A stretch of 64,000 nt of DNA from Candidatus Villigracilis adiacens (GCA_016703605.1 JADJBU010000007.1:124001-188000); one strand, 5' to 3'; shown: positions 34,501 to 42,455, counted from the first letter of the stretch. Numbers and translations are program-made. The notes: generated from the sequence alone by a model not told the origin.

Positions 34501-35008
34501 GGTCGAGAGTCAAAAGTCGAAAGTCGAGGGTCTGAACGCGACCTTTGACCTGCAGCCTTCGACCTTCAACCTGCCTTTGAGTTTGCCTGTCAACGTAGAC
34601 CTCCCGCTCGCCGTCGGCATCCCTGTCAACTATATCTCCGACCAGGACCTGCGCCTGCGTTTATACCGCCGCATTGCCGACCTGCGCGACGAGACCGAAC
34701 TCGACGCGCTGGGCTCGGAGTTCCGCGATAGATTCGGTCAACTGCCGGAGATGGCGCAAAATCTTCTCTATCAGATGCGGGTGAAACTGCGGGCGGAAAA
34801 AATCGGGCTGGCTTCGGTGGGCTGGGAAGCGGGGCAGATCCTGCTCAAGTATCCCGCGCCCGCTGACGGCGCGGAGGCGAAGCGTCTGCCTGATTTGCCG
34901 AACGGCTTGAGGGGCGGAAAAGGTCAATACTGGGTGACGGTCACGAAGGAGGAAGTCTGGACGGCGAAACTGCTGGATGTATTGACCCAATTGGGGGATA
35001 GTTCATAA
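31589..35008 (+). CDS. mfd: Transcription-repair coupling factor
   Basis: An 1139-aa ATP-driven translocase that removes stalled RNA polymerase and recruits UvrA. Order of parts: UvrB-homology modules (residues 1-~450), RNA-polymerase-interaction domain (DYVVHVDHGIGRFAGL onward), RecG-like helicase core with Walker A GDVGYGKTE (about 611-618), DEEQ box (about 711-715), TATPIPRTLYM, and QLRGRVGR motif VI, then the TRCF C-terminal domain. Three stretches look like inserted simple repeats translated in frame: around residues 337-350 (EDRLETGESENS), 421-430 (DQSPFPIHLI) and 972-998 (SQKSKVEGLNATFDLQ). uvrB lies 3.3 kb downstream. Confidence 0.97.
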   Translation: MQQLLSQLRTLPAYQRLLSERNTRKPLPGLGLPRSARLPLLAALHADINQPILLITDRADHALAMFDELGFWVKSPRLLFAEPNPLFYEEAAWGVTTRRERLQTLTVLSTFHLPFTPKPEIPPIIVASVRSLMTRTLPRRDFLKACKKLSVSQTSQPDALMREWARIGYQRVNTVLEPGQFSGRGGILDVWAPTELNPARLDFFGDEIETIRSFDPATQRTLEKLESILITPSREFLADTTETETPLSEFHIPLLHQQPASLLDYLPQKTLVLADDLSLIDAMANEVEEQAVKFRGESIREGTLAESFPVPYVPWSELFDELHEKPFIELGHSTSEDRLETGESENSLAESFGHDERFGGRLKPFIDYLAPIVESGEQVFIVSRQSQRLKELWFEHYPESEHPNLEFTEASLSEGFTLKDQSPFPIHLITDSEIFGWERPQPRTRQRQTADTPESLYADLQEGDYVVHVDHGIGRFAGLTRRQLDGHEREYLTVEYERGDILYVPVHQADRLTRYVGADGGKPSLDNLGGQAWAETKSRVKEAVQKVAEDLLDLYARRQVVHGYEFAADTQWQKELEDSFPYVETEDQKRAIVDIKRDMERARPMDRLLCGDVGYGKTEVALRAAFKAVMSGRQAAVLVPTTVLAQQHFETFSQRLAAFPVKVEMLSRFRTPREQTEILHQLSVGEVDIVIGTHRLISSDVVFKDLGLVVIDEEQRFGVTHKEHLKKLRTEVDVLTLTATPIPRTLYMALTGVRDISNLNTPPEERLPIITHVGPYSPRLVRQAILRELERGGQIFFVHNRVQTIDAMKAHLEKLAPEARIDIGHGQMAENQLSAVMHRFTNGEIDILLSTTIIESGLDIPNANTLIVDRADTFGLAQLYQLRGRVGRGAMRAYAYFFRHNKMSPTQEGQQRLEVIAENTQLGAGYSIAMRDLEIRGAGELLGTRQHGFIQSVGFHLYTRMLADAVRRLRRVESQKSKVEGLNATFDLQPSTFNLPLSLPVNVDLPLAVGIPVNYISDQDLRLRLYRRIADLRDETELDALGSEFRDRFGQLPEMAQNLLYQMRVKLRAEKIGLASVGWEAGQILLKYPAPADGAEAKRLPDLPNGLRGGKGQYWVTVTKEEVWTAKLLDVLTQLGDSS
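34503..34577 (+). repeat. 7-nt simple repeat inside mfd
   Basis: AGTCAAAAGTCGAAAGTCGA is followed by units of the CGACCTT/TGACCTG type. The tract resembles the intergenic 7-nt repeats at 30875-30929, but is read in frame as part of Mfd between the helicase core and the TRCF domain. Confidence 0.6.
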
Positions 35009-35054
35009 ATCCATTCATGGGCTATTGGCTGTAGAATTTCGAGAGGAGAACCCC

Positions 35055-36044
35055 ATGAAACGAAAATTATTCATCCTTGCAATCGTGATCGGTTTTTTGC
35101 CCGCTGCCTGCATGCCTTCTCAGGAACAGATTGACGAGATCGTGCGATCTGTTCAGGAGACGGCGGTTGCCCAGGTGACGGTGGTTCCCGCCGCCACCCA
35201 GAATGTGGATCAGATCGTGCAAGCCACATTTCAGGCATTGACCGCCCAGGCGCCGGCGGCAACGCCTGTGCCTGATGATAATGCGTCGACAGGCGGTATT
35301 GCCGGTAAATTGTCCTACCCTTCCGAAGGAATTCCGCCTTTATTGGTGGTGGCGTTCAATGTGAACAGCGTTGAGTTCTATTGGATTCAGACGGCACAAA
35401 ACCAAACTTTCTATCAAATGGATAATCTTCCAATTGGGACGTACCATGTGGCAGCGTATGCCCTGCCCGACGGGAAATTAGCCGGGCGTTACGACCAGTT
35501 CTATGTATGCGGTTTGCATCAAGGTTGTGCAGATACGAACTGGGTGGATGTTCAGGTGCAGGCAGGTATTACCGTGCAAAACGTTGACCCTGGTAACTGG
35601 TATGCCGGCGCGGAAAATTATCCGCCCATGCCATTTTTTGATCCTACCCAAGCCAGCGGCTCTGGGATCATAAATCCGGGCATTCCTGCGCCGGGCAGTA
35701 TTTCGGGACAGTTGAGCTACCCTTCGAGTTTCATCCCTTCGATGACGGTGGTCGCGTTCGAAGTTGACTCTGTCAATTATCATTACGTCGTCACCAATGA
35801 AAATTCCTCCACGTATCAGATTGATGATCTTTCGCCCGGTCAGTATTATGTGGTTGCCTATCCCAACGGGGATTCGTCCATTCCGGGCGGGTACAGCCAG
35901 GCAGTGCCATGCGGATTGCTCGCCTCCTGCGCCGACCACAGCCTGATTCCGGTGACGGTGAATAGCGATGAAACGACGACGGGAATCAACCCCGGCGACT
36001 TCTACGCCCCGCCCGGAACTTTTCCCGCTTCTCCGGTTCCGTAA
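35055..36044 (+). CDS. Lipoprotein with two tandem beta-domains
   Basis: A 329-aa lipoprotein; lipobox FLPAACMP. A helix VDQIVQATFQALTAQAP precedes a short linker. Two homologous ~110-residue units follow: the first begins GGIAGKLSYPSEGIPPLLVV and ends near NVDPGNWYA; the second begins GSISGQLSYPSSFIPSMTVV and ends GINPGDFYAPPG. Both contain YQ(M/I)D(N/D)L followed by an AAY/VAY strand and a CGL-x-CAD pair, so each probably has one disulfide. The fold is likely a carboxypeptidase-regulatory-like beta-sandwich. Binding function is inferred only. GGAGAA precedes the ATG at 35055. Confidence 0.75.
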   Translation: MKRKLFILAIVIGFLPAACMPSQEQIDEIVRSVQETAVAQVTVVPAATQNVDQIVQATFQALTAQAPAATPVPDDNASTGGIAGKLSYPSEGIPPLLVVAFNVNSVEFYWIQTAQNQTFYQMDNLPIGTYHVAAYALPDGKLAGRYDQFYVCGLHQGCADTNWVDVQVQAGITVQNVDPGNWYAGAENYPPMPFFDPTQASGSGIINPGIPAPGSISGQLSYPSSFIPSMTVVAFEVDSVNYHYVVTNENSSTYQIDDLSPGQYYVVAYPNGDSSIPGGYSQAVPCGLLASCADHSLIPVTVNSDETTTGINPGDFYAPPGTFPASPVP

Positions 36045-36098
36045 TTAACTGTAACTTGATTCGGCTTTCTGAAAATTTTTCGCCCCGACAAATAAACC

Positions 36099-36138
36099 AG
36101 ATGACGGTCATGGCGCCGCGGCGCCATGACCGTCATCT
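36099..36138. terminator. Perfect 40-bp palindrome between convergent genes
   Basis: AGATGACGGTCATGGCGCC reads to its exact complement with only a central GC. A T-run follows on the plus strand and the minus strand has CTGGTTTATTTG. It ends two bases before the stop of the convergent gene, so it can serve as a terminator for both. Confidence 0.7.
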
Positions 36139-36139
36139 T

Positions 36140-38197
36140 TTATTGATACGAACTGCAATCCAAATCTTCCTTCAATCCTTTGATCGTCTCATTCTTCTCT
36201 TGTGATTCGGGCGCGGACTTTGCCAATCTGTCCATTGCGCCGCACAGACTCGGCTCCAGCCCGGCGGTGATTCGATTCGCGAATTTGGTTTTTTCCTTCG
36301 CCTGCTCCCAATCGCCTGTCTGACCGAAGCCTTCGATGAAGGGGATGTACTCGAAGCCGTTGTCGGGTCGTTCGCCGACGGCCTGGGCTTCGTTCCACAG
36401 GCGGACGATCTCGTCCCATTGACCGTATTGCCGGGCGAGGTCGGCTTTCTCGAAGTAGTAGCACCATGATTCGGTATCGGCTTTTCCGTAAATTTCTTCG
36501 GGTGGGTTGGGCGCGTCTCCGGCTGCCTGCCCGATCAATGAGATATCCGATCCGGCGGAGAGTCTGCGCGCATCGTCGCTGACGAGGCGTAAATTCACAT
36601 CCTGCGGCTGGAGAATCCACAGGCAGCGTTTTAGTTCGGGGTTGAAATCCACGAGGAGCATTTGCCCGCTGTTGCCGTTGAATTGCATCGTCAACTTTTC
36701 ATACTCGAGCGGCGCGCCTTGAAGCAGGTCGTCCACATTTGGGTTGACGTAGGCGAACGGGAAATACCAATAGGGCGGGGTTGTCTCAAGATCGGAAATT
36801 TGATATGTGGTGTTGATCGAAAAGGAAACCGCGTATTCGCCCATCATTCCCATCACTTCCTGGTCGGTGAGGATGGCGGTCCCCGGCTCGATGGCGGGCG
36901 CGCGCCAGGTTAACTGCCGCATGAAGCGCTGCTGTTTCTCCCAGGAGTATTGGAATTCCTTCGTGTTGTCGAGGTGGAAGTTTACGGAGGCTGCCAGCAG
37001 GAAGGCGAGGAGGATGTTCCGTTTATTTCTGTCGGAGACGAAGAATTCAGCGAGAAGAAAGGTCAGCAGCGCCGCGCCAAACGTCGCCGGAATCCCGAAG
37101 CGCGAGGCGGAGAGCAGGTTCTTGCTGTCGACGATGGTCCGCCCGATGAACCAGATCGGGAGTCCGCCTGTCATCAGCGCGAATACGGCGAGCGTGATTG
37201 GACCCCGGCGCCAATCGGCTGGGGGCGCATCGGGCTGCGGCGAAAAATTGCGCAGATAGTAATTTATGAGCGCAAAGGTCAAAGCGCAAACGGCGAGTTT
37301 GAATTGCGCGAAAGGGGATGCGATGTCGAGCAGGCTGGCGTCGAAGGCTTTTGCCCAGCCAAGGGTGAAGACCGAGACCGTGTCTGAGATGAAGGCGTTG
37401 AGGAGGAAAAGAATGGCGCCGAATGGCTCTGTGAGCAGCTGGTTGAGAATGGCGGGCTCGTTGCGGGTTACGCCTTCGGGGTTTTGGTAGACGATGATGC
37501 GCCAGTAGAAAAACGATGCAAGGATAAGCAGGTAGGGGAGCCAATTGAAGAAGGCGCGGGTTATTTTTTTGCCGAACCCGGTTTCGACCCGCGAGATCAA
37601 TATCCACAGGATGATGCTGCGGATGAGTTCCAGCCCGGCAAAGTATTCACTGGTGAAGAGATGCGCGGCTTCCAGGGTAAGGGCTGGGATTGCGTATAGC
37701 CACTTCCGGGGTGCGCCAGATTGGATTGACAGGGTCATTAAATAAAGCGAGGCGTTGAAAGCGACAAAGCCAAACCAGTGGTGGGTCGAGCCGACGGCAA
37801 AGGGTTGGAGCATAAAGAACGGGAAGACTGCGAAAAGAAGGGATGCGGCGGCGACTTCGCGTTTTTGTTCGGGCCACATCGAACGCAGAAAGAGCCAGAA
37901 GGCGGTGACGGTGGCGAAGCGCATCAGCAGGGCAAAGATATGCCAGGCGGCGGGGCTGAACCCGAGCAGCCGAAACGCGGATATATAAAGCCAGGCGGCA
38001 TTGGGGCGGCTGTCGTAAACGAGCATTTCGCGCAGGCTGTCAATTCCCTTGAGATTGGCGTAGAAGACATAGGGCCAGTCGTCCATGTAAAAGCCGAGGC
38101 GCGGGATGAGCAAGCCGAAGGATAAAAGACACAAGGCGAGAAAAGCGGCGGGCGCGCTGGCTTCCATTTTCTTGAGAATTGCTTTGATTTTGTCCAT
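36140..38197 (-). CDS. Polytopic membrane protein, GT-C glycosyltransferase-like
   Basis: A 685-aa protein. The first ~430 residues hold about eleven or twelve hydrophobic helices. GFYMDDWPYVFYA (residues 35-47) places an acidic pair in the first outer loop, the usual catalytic position of GT-C enzymes that use lipid-linked sugars. The rest, about 250 residues, is a soluble domain with a helical repeat-like end (DLARQYGQWDEIVRLWNEA). It is probably involved in cell-envelope glycosylation, but the assignment rests on topology and the DD motif. Its start is divergent from uvrB. Confidence 0.6.
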   Translation of the reverse strand: MDKIKAILKKMEASAPAAFLALCLLSFGLLIPRLGFYMDDWPYVFYANLKGIDSLREMLVYDSRPNAAWLYISAFRLLGFSPAAWHIFALLMRFATVTAFWLFLRSMWPEQKREVAAASLLFAVFPFFMLQPFAVGSTHHWFGFVAFNASLYLMTLSIQSGAPRKWLYAIPALTLEAAHLFTSEYFAGLELIRSIILWILISRVETGFGKKITRAFFNWLPYLLILASFFYWRIIVYQNPEGVTRNEPAILNQLLTEPFGAILFLLNAFISDTVSVFTLGWAKAFDASLLDIASPFAQFKLAVCALTFALINYYLRNFSPQPDAPPADWRRGPITLAVFALMTGGLPIWFIGRTIVDSKNLLSASRFGIPATFGAALLTFLLAEFFVSDRNKRNILLAFLLAASVNFHLDNTKEFQYSWEKQQRFMRQLTWRAPAIEPGTAILTDQEVMGMMGEYAVSFSINTTYQISDLETTPPYWYFPFAYVNPNVDDLLQGAPLEYEKLTMQFNGNSGQMLLVDFNPELKRCLWILQPQDVNLRLVSDDARRLSAGSDISLIGQAAGDAPNPPEEIYGKADTESWCYYFEKADLARQYGQWDEIVRLWNEAQAVGERPDNGFEYIPFIEGFGQTGDWEQAKEKTKFANRITAGLEPSLCGAMDRLAKSAPESQEKNETIKGLKEDLDCSSYQ

Positions 38198-38283
38198 GTG
38201 GCGGTGATTATACTCTCATCAAAATCATACCTTTTGGGGTAAAATAGAACACACGTTCCCATTATTAGCGAAAAGACAACCCA

Positions 38284-40323
38284 ATGGATTTCAAACTTCA
38301 AGCGCCATTTCAACCGATGGGCGACCAGCCCGAAGCCATCCGCGGACTTGTGGAGGGCGTGAATAGAGGTCTCAAGCACCAGGTTCTGCTCGGAGCGACT
38401 GGCACCGGTAAAACCTTCACCATTGCCTCGGTCATTCAGCAATTGCAAAAGCCGGCGCTCATCATGGCGCATAACAAGACGCTGGCGGCGCAGTTGTATG
38501 CCGAGTTCCGCGAGTTCTTCCCGGAGAACGCTGTTTCGTATTTTGTCTCGTATTACGATTATTACCAGCCGGAAGCCTACGTCCCGCGGCATGATCTGTA
38601 CATCGAGAAGGAGACCCAGATCAACGAGGAGATCGAACGCCTGCGGCTCGCGGCGACGACCGCGCTGATCTCGCGGCGGGATGTGATCATCGTCGCTTCG
38701 GTCTCGTGCATCTATGGTTTGGGTTCGCCGGAAGAATTCGGCAAGGGCACGGTGACCTTCAAGACCGGCGAGATCTATCGCCGCAATGCCCTGCTGCGCC
38801 AGTTGATCGAGAGCCAGTATCAGCGCAACGATATGGAACTGCGACCCGGCACATTCCGCGTGCGCGGCGATACGCTGGAGATCGTCCCTGCCTATGAGGA
38901 TAAGAAAGGATACAAGATCGCCTTCTTCGGGGATGAGGTCGAGCGCATCATGCAATTCAGCCCGCTGACGGGTGAAATCTTCGAGGAGCCGCAGGAAGTT
39001 TCCATTTACCCCGCCAAGCAATTTTTAACCGACAGCGACCGCTTGAAGGAATCGATTGTCAATATCGAAAGGGAACTCGAGGAGCGGCTTGCGTTATTCA
39101 AAAGCGAAGGGAAATTATTGGAGGCGCAGCGGCTGGAGCAGCGCGCCCGATACGACCTTGAGATGCTCAAGGAGGTGGGCTATTGTTCCGGTATCGAAAA
39201 CTACTCGCGCCATCTGGACAGGCGTCCGCCCGGCTCGCACCCGTGGACGATGATTGACTTCCTGCCGAGCGATTATTTGCTGATCCTCGACGAGAGCCAT
39301 ATGACCGTTCCGCAGATCCGCGGCATGTACAACGGCGACCGCGCCCGCAAGGAGACGCTGGTGGAGTACGGCTTCCGTTTGCCGTCCGCGCTGGATAACC
39401 GCCCGCTCAAGTTCGACGAGTTCGAGGATGTGATGGGTTCGACGATTTACACGTCCGCGACACCGGCGGAATATGAGATGAGGCAGGCCGAACAGGTGGT
39501 CGAGCAGATCATCCGCCCGACGGGTTTGGTGGACCCGGAGGTCGTTGTGCGCCCGGTCAAGGGGCAGGTGGACGACCTGGTCGGAGAGATCAAGCAGAGG
39601 ACGGAGAGAGGCGAAAGGGTTTTAGTCACGACCTTGACCAAGCGCATGGCGGAGGACCTGACCAAGTACATGTCTGAGTTGGGAGTTAAGGTGCAATACC
39701 TGCATTCGGAAGTGGAAACGCTCGAGCGCATCGGCATCCTGCGCGATTTGCGCCTCGGCAACTTCGATGTGCTGGTCGGCATCAACCTGTTGCGCGAAGG
39801 TTTGGACCTGCCCGAGGTTTCGCTGGTTGCGATCCTCGACGCGGACAAGGAGGGATTCCTGCGCTCGGATACGGCTCTGATCCAGACCATTGGGCGCGCG
39901 GCTCGCAACGTGAACGGGCGCGTCATCATGTACGCCGATAAGATGACCGATTCGATGAAGCGCGCCATAGACGAGACCAACCGCCGCCGCGCAAAACAGG
40001 TGAAATATAACGAGGAGAACGGCATCGTTCCGTTTAGCATCACCAAGGCGATCCACGACCTGACCGAGGAGGTCGCTTCGATGGCGGTGGGCGAGGCGAA
40101 GGGCGAGTACAAGGTTAAGGGCAAGGGAGACCTGCCGCGCAACGAATTGCGCCAGATCGTACATGAGATGGAAAAGCAGATGAAGGAAGCCGCAAAGAAT
40201 CTCGAGTTCGAGAAGGCGGCGGCTCTGCGCGACGAGTTGTACGAGTTGAAGAGCCTGCTGGCGGAGGATGAAAGCCTGAAACCCTGGGAACGCATCAAAC
40301 TGCTTTCCGGCGAGGAGGACTAA
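38284..40323 (+). CDS. uvrB: UvrABC system protein B
   Basis: A 679-aa damage-verification helicase of nucleotide excision repair. Walker A is GATGTGKT (37-44). The beta-hairpin region that inserts between DNA strands is SYYDYYQPEAYVP. Helicase motifs include LLILDESHMT, TIYTSATPAEYE, VLVGINLLREGLDLPEV and IQTIGRAARN. The C-terminal UVR domain, ELRQIVHEMEKQMKEAAKNL, contacts UvrC. Length is typical. It lies 83 bases upstream of the thioredoxin-like lipoprotein gene on the same strand. Neither uvrA nor uvrC is in the window. Confidence 0.98.
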   Translation: MDFKLQAPFQPMGDQPEAIRGLVEGVNRGLKHQVLLGATGTGKTFTIASVIQQLQKPALIMAHNKTLAAQLYAEFREFFPENAVSYFVSYYDYYQPEAYVPRHDLYIEKETQINEEIERLRLAATTALISRRDVIIVASVSCIYGLGSPEEFGKGTVTFKTGEIYRRNALLRQLIESQYQRNDMELRPGTFRVRGDTLEIVPAYEDKKGYKIAFFGDEVERIMQFSPLTGEIFEEPQEVSIYPAKQFLTDSDRLKESIVNIERELEERLALFKSEGKLLEAQRLEQRARYDLEMLKEVGYCSGIENYSRHLDRRPPGSHPWTMIDFLPSDYLLILDESHMTVPQIRGMYNGDRARKETLVEYGFRLPSALDNRPLKFDEFEDVMGSTIYTSATPAEYEMRQAEQVVEQIIRPTGLVDPEVVVRPVKGQVDDLVGEIKQRTERGERVLVTTLTKRMAEDLTKYMSELGVKVQYLHSEVETLERIGILRDLRLGNFDVLVGINLLREGLDLPEVSLVAILDADKEGFLRSDTALIQTIGRAARNVNGRVIMYADKMTDSMKRAIDETNRRRAKQVKYNEENGIVPFSITKAIHDLTEEVASMAVGEAKGEYKVKGKGDLPRNELRQIVHEMEKQMKEAAKNLEFEKAAALRDELYELKSLLAEDESLKPWERIKLLSGEED

Positions 40324-40406
40324 TGCAAGCCCCGCGCGCGTTAGAACTTCATGAGAAGTTGTAAGGTCGGATTTATGTGGATTGTCAGACTTTAAAAGGA
40401 GAACCT

Positions 40407-40964
40407 ATGAAAAACAGCCTTCGCACGAATCCCCCCCCGTTGAGACGAAAACAAGATCGCGCTTCGGGAATCGCCCTGGGCTTGGTTGCTGTCCTCTTGG
40501 CAGTTTCCTGCGCCCCAACCACCCCAACCGAAAGCGCCCCCCAGACCGCGGCGCCGGTTGTGGAAGTCCCCGCTTTAACCGAGGTTCCGGCTGTTCAGAC
40601 CGAGGCTCCGGCAGTTCAACCTCTTGCCACCTCCCGCGGCGATGCGCTCGAAGCCACCGACCCGGCAACGGTCAATTTTGCGTCCGGGCAATTGCAACTG
40701 GTGGAATTTTTTCGCTTTACCTGAAGTACCTGCCGCGCCATGGCGCCCATGGTTCATGGGCTTGAAGCGGAATATTTTGGCAGGATCAAATTCAGTTACC
40801 TCGATGCCGACGACCCCAACACCGAATCCTTCCAGCGCGCGCTGGGGTTTGTCTATCAGCCCGAGTTTTATCTTCTGGATGCGAACGGCAATGTGTTGAA
40901 GAAACTGGTCGGCTTCGTCTCTGAGGATGATTTCCGAAACCTGTTCAACGAAAATCTCCAATAA
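40407..40964 (+). CDS. Thioredoxin-like lipoprotein with in-frame TGA (candidate selenoprotein, UxxC)
   Basis: Read through its in-frame TGA, this frame gives a 185-residue secreted thioredoxin-fold lipoprotein. Residues 1-35 are a basic signal peptide with a possible lipobox Cys 35, and about 36-85 a Pro/Ala/Val-rich linker. The fold starts NFASGQLQLVEFF. The TGA (40722-40724, codon 106) is followed by S-T-C-RAMAPMV, so it falls exactly on the first Cys of the thioredoxin (W)CxxC-(R/K)-x-MAP motif; Cys 109 is intact. Downstream the same frame holds IKFSYLDADDP, the cis-Pro strand FVYQPEFYLLDANGNVL and a final helix. A strong ribosome site (AAAGGAG) precedes the ATG; the ATG at 40740 has none, so it is not a separate gene. 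If TGA encodes selenocysteine the active site is U-S-T-C. A nonsense mutation or base error is the alternative. An 8-C run sits in the signal region. Confidence 0.65.
40745..40761 (+). promoter_or_regulatory. SECIS-like stem-loop downstream of the TGA
   Basis: GCCCATG and CATGGGC form a 7-bp stem with loop GTT. The apical loop begins 27 nt after the TGA and opens with G, both within the ranges known for bacterial SECIS elements. A lower CCGC (40733-40736) / GCGG (40767-40770) pairing could extend it. The stem lies in coding sequence. Confidence 0.5.
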
Positions 40965-40978
40965 GTTTTGATTGCAAA

Positions 40979-41010
40979 AAGAAGGCTCCTGTTTTAGGAG
41001 CCTTCTTTTT
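40979..41010 (+). terminator. Rho-independent terminator
   Basis: GAAGGCTCCT / AGGAGCCTTC stem with a 5-nt loop, then five T, 15 bases after the stop of the thioredoxin-like gene. A terminator here supports one gene ending at 40964. Confidence 0.85.
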
Positions 41011-41011
41011 A

Positions 41012-41143
41012 TTAATTCACCTTACGCACCTGTGCTTCGACTACGTGGCGCTTCGAGCGCCACTCCGCTCAGCACGGCTGCCGCCCTGAGCGGAGTCGAA
41101 GGGCATTTTGGGCTGTTAGAGTATTTTGCGTAAGGTGAGTTAA
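41012..41143. repeat. Complete MITE-like element, family A
   Basis: 132 bases with 17-bp terminal inverted repeats, TTAATTCACCTTACGCA and TGCGTAAGGTGAGTTAA (one mismatch), possibly with TTAA as target duplication. The core has nested hairpins GTGGCGC/GCGCCAC and CCGCTCAG/CTGAGCGG. No coding capacity. Confidence 0.8.
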
Positions 41144-41187
41144 GAAATATTCTCTCAGAGATTCTTCGCTTCGATCAGGATGACATC

Positions 41188-41199
41188 GCGTAAGGTGAG
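41188..41199. repeat. Solo end of family A element
   Basis: GCGTAAGGTGAG, one terminal repeat without its partner, lies two bases before the stop codon of the next gene. Confidence 0.5.
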
Positions 41200-41201
41200 C
41201 A

Positions 41202-42275
41202 TTAATTCGGGACGAAAAAGTTGCTGACGATGTTGATAAATATCTCGAAAATCACCAGCAGGAATGGCGAAAGGACGGTGACGAACAGGCGGTAGAAGGT
41301 CGTCCCCTGGAAGGGCCAGTCGGTGGCGCCGGAGACAGTCTGGATGGTCTGCTTCAACCGGTTCAGCGAATCGGCGTCGCGGGCATAGGCGGCAGATTTG
41401 CCGTCCCTCCCGATCTTGCGATGCAGTTCCTGCGACAGTTCCTGAAAGTCGTAATTCAACCGGTCCAGCATCTGGTTCTTGATCTTCGACATTCTGCGAT
41501 GCGCCTCCCATAATGGAAGGAAAAAACTGACCGGGGCAACGATGCAATACAGGCTGACGTAGATCGCATATTCGAGGACCGGCGGGTCGATCAGCAGGGG
41601 CTGGAGTCCCAGGTTGAGGGCGATGATCGCGGCGATGCCGACAAATTCCAGCGCGAAGTTCTTCACCGAGCAGAAGACCTCCAGCCGGTCTGCGTCCACG
41701 GTCAACGGCAGGTCGGCGCGTTCGAAAAGATTGTTCATTTCCAGCGACGCGCAAATATGCCGGGCTGCCGCCACACCGATGCAGTAGTAAGCCAGGAACC
41801 GCACTCCCTGCACGAGGGCGATCTCGAAGCCGTTCGCGCTGTACCAGTATTCCTGAAAATGTTCGACGCTGAATGAAATTCCCAGCCCCGCGCCCAGCAG
41901 CCCGAATAAAATGCCGATGACCCACCACAAGGCGCGGGAATGAGACGCCCGAATCTTCTCAATGTGGAAAAGGTTCTGGTCGCCCTCCTCCCGCATGTAG
42001 CGCGAGATGCTTTCATAAGTGCGCAGGATGCTCCACGGCTGGGTGGCGTAGAAATATCCCGCCACCGGAAAGACAAGCGCCATGTTCAAAAGGGTCACGC
42101 CGTCCAAACCGGGCGGATACCCAAAAAACAAGGGAAGGATGACCGCGTACAGAATACCCGAGAGGATAAAGAAGAGTCCCGCCGCAAAGGGGGAAACTCT
42201 CCAACGCTCAAAAAACAACCTTCCCAGTGGGTCGGAACCGAGAATATCCGTCAACGCCAATTGCTTTGATGGCAT
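41202..42275 (-). CDS. Hypothetical multi-helix membrane protein
   Basis: A 357-aa protein with about six hydrophobic segments (for example AGLFFILSGILYAVILPLFF and ALWWVIGILFGLLGAGLGIS) and a cytoplasmic-looking C-terminal coiled part (MLDRLNYDFQELSQELHRKI). The C-terminus holds another helix, FLLVIFEIFINIVSNFF. No family is recognised. GGAGGTTTC precedes the ATG at 42275, which is preferred to an in-frame start eight codons earlier. It is divergent from a channel-like gene. Confidence 0.72.
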   Translation of the reverse strand: MPSKQLALTDILGSDPLGRLFFERWRVSPFAAGLFFILSGILYAVILPLFFGYPPGLDGVTLLNMALVFPVAGYFYATQPWSILRTYESISRYMREEGDQNLFHIEKIRASHSRALWWVIGILFGLLGAGLGISFSVEHFQEYWYSANGFEIALVQGVRFLAYYCIGVAAARHICASLEMNNLFERADLPLTVDADRLEVFCSVKNFALEFVGIAAIIALNLGLQPLLIDPPVLEYAIYVSLYCIVAPVSFFLPLWEAHRRMSKIKNQMLDRLNYDFQELSQELHRKIGRDGKSAAYARDADSLNRLKQTIQTVSGATDWPFQGTTFYRLFVTVLSPFLLVIFEIFINIVSNFFVPN

Positions 42276-42346
42276 GAAACCTCCGTCTGAATTCGCCAAC
42301 TATACCCGGAAAACCCCGGCTTTCCAATAGACCGCTTGCATAAGCA

Positions 42347-42415
42347 GCCACAGAGACACAGAGAACACTGAGAAAAGCCCATTAACACCTCTGAGAACTC
42401 TGTGATCTCTGTGGC
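42347..42415. repeat. Inverted repeat of the CCACAGAGACACAGAG type
   Basis: GCCACAGAGACACAGAGAAC and TCTGTGATCTCTGTGGC are imperfect complements about 30 bases apart. It lies in the divergent promoter region. A partial copy begins at 46599. Confidence 0.55.
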
Positions 42416-42455
42416 AAAAACGACTTTGGCAAGAGATCAAATATAATTCGGGCTT

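Noticed and set aside
40740..40964. Separate short gene starting at ATG 40740
   Set aside because: No ribosome site lies before it, it begins inside the thioredoxin motif, and it is in frame with the upstream part across the TGA.
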